From Armatimonadota bacterium (GTDB lineage Bacteria; Armatimonadota; DTGP01; JAKQQT01), in contig DASXVS010000043.1 in NCBI GenBank assembly GCA_036504095.1, forward strand, positions 1-64,000: DNA of 64,000 nt, in the 5' to 3' direction. Positions 61,793 to 64,000 of the stretch are shown here, one piece after another. How positions within the stretch are numbered: position 1 is the first letter of the stretch; each line of letters starts with the position of its first letter. The position numbers and the translations under genes were made by a program. The notes under the pieces were generated by a model. It ran no database searches and was not told the origin of the DNA. It was given only the letters and a program-made list of their open reading frames with translations.

Positions 61793-61912
61793 CTGAATGA
61801 ATTCAGTGGCTGACCCGCGCAATGTCGGCTGAAGCCGACTCCCGCCCATCGCTAGCGTCGGCTTCAGCCGACATGGTGGCAGGCAGCCATCGACTTCAGT
61901 CGGTGGCCTGGC
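61793..61912. repeat. REP-like element, copy 2
   Basis: Same sequence of palindromes as 61,204-61,322 (CACTGAATGAATTCAGTG, AATGTCGGCTGAAGCCGACT, GTCGGCTTCAGCCGACA). It overlaps the 3' end of the neighbouring hypothetical gene, supplying its last codons. Confidence 0.85.
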
Positions 61913-62183
61913 GCGCCGGCGAGTGTTCCGCGGCAGGTTGCGCATATCTTTCCCGCACCCGCGTTTCGCACCACGCCTTCTGCGAACGGCTGAGGCTTCC
62001 ACGGCGGTCGATTTGATCGAGGATACGAAGCGCGAAATCGAGCTTGGTGCCCTCTTCAGCCTCTTCGTCGAACCAGGCGGTCATGTCCTCGATGTAGGAC
62101 ATTGCGGATTCGCATTCGCGCAGGTCATCCGGGGTCAGGTCCGTATTCATAGCATGCGTGAAGGCCCGCCACTGAACGACCAT
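61896..62183 (-). CDS. Hypothetical acidic helical protein
   Basis: 95 residues, or 84 from the ATG at 62,150. LRECESAMSYIEDMTAWFDEEAEEGTKLDFALRILDQI and SLSRSQKAWCETRVRERYA suggest a short helical protein. No family recognised. Its 3' end runs into REP copy 2. A fragment similar to its SLSRSQKAWCETRVRE codons is repeated at about 61,740-61,790. Confidence 0.5.
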   Translation of the reverse strand: MVVQWRAFTHAMNTDLTPDDLRECESAMSYIEDMTAWFDEEAEEGTKLDFALRILDQIDRRGSLSRSQKAWCETRVRERYAQPAAEHSPARQATD

Positions 62184-62264
62184 TTCACATGGAGTTCAGC
62201 GCCGGGCCCGATTTCAACTCTGGCTGATGATGACTCAGCAGTCCGATACCAGGAGCCTGGTGAA

Positions 62265-62348
62265 TCACCGAGTCATCGAGTGAATGAGTGAACGTGTCAA
62301 TATGCTGGCAGCCATCATTGACTCGTTGACTCATCGACCGATTGACGC
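62265..62348. terminator. Imperfect octamer hairpin after rpmB
   Basis: ACCGAGTCATCGAGTGAATGAGTGAACGTGTCAAT and a diverged complement (ATTGACTCGTTGACTCATCGACCGATTGACGC). Same family as 39,377-39,453. It follows the rpmB stop codon on the minus strand. Confidence 0.6.
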
Positions 62349-62349
62349 A

Positions 62350-62580
62350 TCAGGCGGCTGTGGGGGTCTGTAGGCCGTGAAGGCTCTTGCCGGCCTTGAG
62401 GCACTTGGCGCAGGCCAGAACGCGCTTCTGATTACCACCGCCGGCGGACACGTGCGTCACCTGGAGGTTCGGCTCGAACCAACGGTTCGTTTTTGGGGCA
62501 CGCTGGGCCCACGCGGAGTGGCGGTGGCGATGGCTGCGTCCGGCCATCGCGCCCTTCCCGCAGAAATGGCACTCTCTCAT
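62350..62580 (-). CDS. rpmB: Large ribosomal subunit protein bL28
   Basis: 76 residues. MRECHFCGKGAMAGRSHRHRHS, RAPKTNRWFEPNLQ and LACAKCLKAGK match bL28. C4, C7, C57 and C60 make it the zinc-binding (C+) form. Start has AAGGAG 10 bases upstream. Confidence 0.93.
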   Translation of the reverse strand: MRECHFCGKGAMAGRSHRHRHSAWAQRAPKTNRWFEPNLQVTHVSAGGGNQKRVLACAKCLKAGKSLHGLQTPTAA

Positions 62581-62938
62581 TAGAATATCGCTCCTTCATC
62601 CACGCGGCCTGCGTTACCGTTGCCGGCCGCACCAAATAACTAAATGAACTGCATAACCCCGCGGCGGGCGAAACCCGACGGCGCTCTCACGCGTTAACAT
62701 CCGCGGATGAGGTTGTGCAAACCATTCCATAATACCATGTTGAACGCCCCTTCGGCAAACGGAGTTGCAGGGCTGAGGGGATCGGGCCGAGGGCTGAGGA
62801 GTGTAGGCGCGATGTCAGGCAAGTGGACGTCCTGGGCGAAGCGGAGGATCTCGTCGTGACGCGAGATGTTTCGCTGCGCTCAACATGGCATTACCTCGGA
62901 CCTCACCTCTCAGCCCTCAGCCCTCAGCCCTAGAAACT
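62581..62938. other. 358-bp intergenic region with nested repeat hairpins
   Basis: Upstream half contains the rpmB leader. At 62,766-62,800 are GGGCTGAGG units and at 62,907-62,931 the complementary TCAGCCC units; between them lies a degenerate copy (62,823-62,892) of the 29,413 hairpin repeat. No gene was seen. Confidence 0.6.
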
Positions 62939-64000
62939 ATGGATACACGACTCCCAATTGGATACATCGCAACGAACGGCGTGTGGCTCGAGCCTTCGGA
63001 CTCTCTGAGCCATGCGGTCGATGTGCTGGGCGATTCGCCGTCCGGCGCCGTGCCGGTGCTTGAGGGCGGATCGCTCTGCGGCCTGGTCTCCGATCGCGAG
63101 GTGGCGCGGGGTGTACTGATGGGACCCGCGGCGACCGTGGGCGATGTTATGACGCGCGCGGTACCCATCGTCCCATCCGAAATGCCGATTCAGGATGGCC
63201 TTGCCCTGTTGGCGGAAACCGATTTTCCGGCGCTCCCCGTCGCCACTCCGGAGGGCCGGTTTCTGGGCACGATCGGCCGCGGCGAACTGCTGCGGTCCAT
63301 CTACCTCCGCCGCCGGCCAAAGCAGATCGGAGGGATGGCGACGCCGCTGGGCGTCTACCTTTCCGACGGGACCTTCAGAGGCGGCGCCAGCGACATCGCC
63401 CTGGTCCTCACGGGGGTCTTCCTCTTCATCGGCACGGTGGTGTCGATGGGTCTTTCGGGGCTGGCGGCCTGGGCATGGGTTCGGCTTGGCCTGCCCCGGG
63501 TGTACACGCAATGGGTGTCGACGGCTGCGTGGACGCTGGCGTTCGCTCTCTGGTTCCGGCTCTCGTGGGTTGCGGGGTATCACGCGGCGGAGCACCAGAC
63601 CGTGCATGCGATCGAGCGGAACGAGGCGCTGACGCTTGAGCGGGTCGCGCAGATGCCGAGGCCGCACCCGCGCTGCGGGACCAACCTGGTTGTGCTGGCA
63701 TCGGTATTCGTCACAATGTACGCGTGGATGGGCGTGGATCCGCTGGTGGCGGGCATCATCAGCCTCATCATCTACCGGTTTCTCGGCCACTGGGTTCAGT
63801 TGCATATCACCACCAAACCGGCGACGCGGCGGCAGCTGGAATCGGGAATTCGCGCCGGCGAACAACTGCTGGAACGATACCAGGGCGGCGCGCCCCCTGC
63901 ACGCTTCGGGGTATTCCACCGAATCTGGAATATGGGCCTGGTGCAGGTGGCTATCGGCAATATCGGCCCTACGCTGCTGCTGCCGCTGCTCGCGCCGTAC
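62939..64000 (+). CDS. CBS-domain pair fused to DUF1385 (YqhQ-like), truncated by window end
   Basis: 354 codons to the edge without a stop. Starts MDTRLPIGYIATNGVWLEPS at an ATG without an SD. Two CBS repeats (about 10-125: VLEGGSLCGLVSDREVARG, AVPIVPSEMPIQDGLAL, ETDFPALPVATPEGRFLGTI). The following membrane region has TM helices at about 155-185 and 190-215, then the DUF1385 motif YHAAEHQTVHAIE and HPRCGTN. YqhQ-type function is unknown; CBS domains suggest control by adenine nucleotides. The 329-residue antisense frame is a shadow. Confidence 0.8.
   Translation, partial: MDTRLPIGYIATNGVWLEPSDSLSHAVDVLGDSPSGAVPVLEGGSLCGLVSDREVARGVLMGPAATVGDVMTRAVPIVPSEMPIQDGLALLAETDFPALPVATPEGRFLGTIGRGELLRSIYLRRRPKQIGGMATPLGVYLSDGTFRGGASDIALVLTGVFLFIGTVVSMGLSGLAAWAWVRLGLPRVYTQWVSTAAWTLAFALWFRLSWVAGYHAAEHQTVHAIERNEALTLERVAQMPRPHPRCGTNLVVLASVFVTMYAWMGVDPLVAGIISLIIYRFLGHWVQLHITTKPATRRQLESGIRAGEQLLERYQGGAPPARFGVFHRIWNMGLVQVAIGNIGPTLLLPLLAPY

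Noticed and set aside
61691-62002. 103-residue minus-strand frame
   Set aside because: It consists of the duplicated REP and gene-fragment sequence read in the wrong frame (EASAVRRRRGAKRGCG and EASAVCSVCGANRGCG).

Overview
The window reads as chromosomal DNA of a high-GC, diderm, polysaccharide-degrading bacterium, most likely a member of the Armatimonadota. Reasons: a type IV pilin-like leader of the sort abundant in that phylum (FTLIELLVVIAIIAILAAIL, then FPVFAKAR), an LptD-like outer-membrane protein, secreted proteins with propeller, FN3 and CBM9-like domains and a lone C-terminal dockerin-type repeat, and several glycoside hydrolases (GH116, GH3, GH127). The phylum is inferred from protein style, not from a marker search. 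No rRNA, tRNA, CRISPR array, transposase or integrase was seen.

Layout. 1-17 kb: a partial hypothetical gene, a large secreted GHL10-like protein, miaB, a pseudopilin-like protein, GH116, a lipoprotein, a free-standing cyanophycin-synthetase N-domain homologue, and two large secreted dockerin-bearing proteins. 17-23 kb: a triple 145-bp tandem repeat, a DUF1559-type pseudopilin, a STAS-UspA fusion, a DUF5615 protein, then the plus-strand run grpE, NTF2-like, membrane protein, dnaX, ybaB. 23-34 kb: YyaL-like thioredoxin-domain protein, an orphan hicB with a wrecked hicA, valS, DinB, GH3 and PBP1A. 34-39 kb: an O-antigen-ligase-like protein and three GT4 glycosyltransferases (surface polysaccharide locus). 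48-39 kb on the minus strand: sensor kinase, RNase HI, VWA, FHA, PP2C, LptD-like, LL-diaminopimelate aminotransferase, with gaps of 45 bp or less. 48-52 kb: a BtrH-like hypothetical and GH127. 57-64 kb: aspS, hisS, a tandemly duplicated small membrane protein with REP-like elements, bL28, and a CBS-DUF1385 gene running off the end.

The most unusual region is 52.1-57.5 kb. A second copy of the last 25 codons of aspS plus its terminator flank (87% identical over 78 bp by hand alignment) lies at 52,134-52,211, while the intact aspS ends at 57,458. Between the copies is a 5.2-kb segment of visibly lower GC carrying a three-gene secreted-protein operon and an opposing phosphodiester-glycosidase gene. 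This is the footprint of an element inserted at the 3' end of aspS. The operon starts at a consensus promoter (TTGACA, 16 bp, TATAAT) whose spacer contains a run of nine G, the usual design of a slipped-strand phase-variable promoter, with a palindrome over the -35 box.

A second theme is that most convergent gene junctions carry hairpins, several with arms built of 7-8-nt tandem units (TGAACGA, GGAAATGA/GGAAACGG, GTCAATGG, GGGCTGA), as if terminators here grow by short-repeat slippage.
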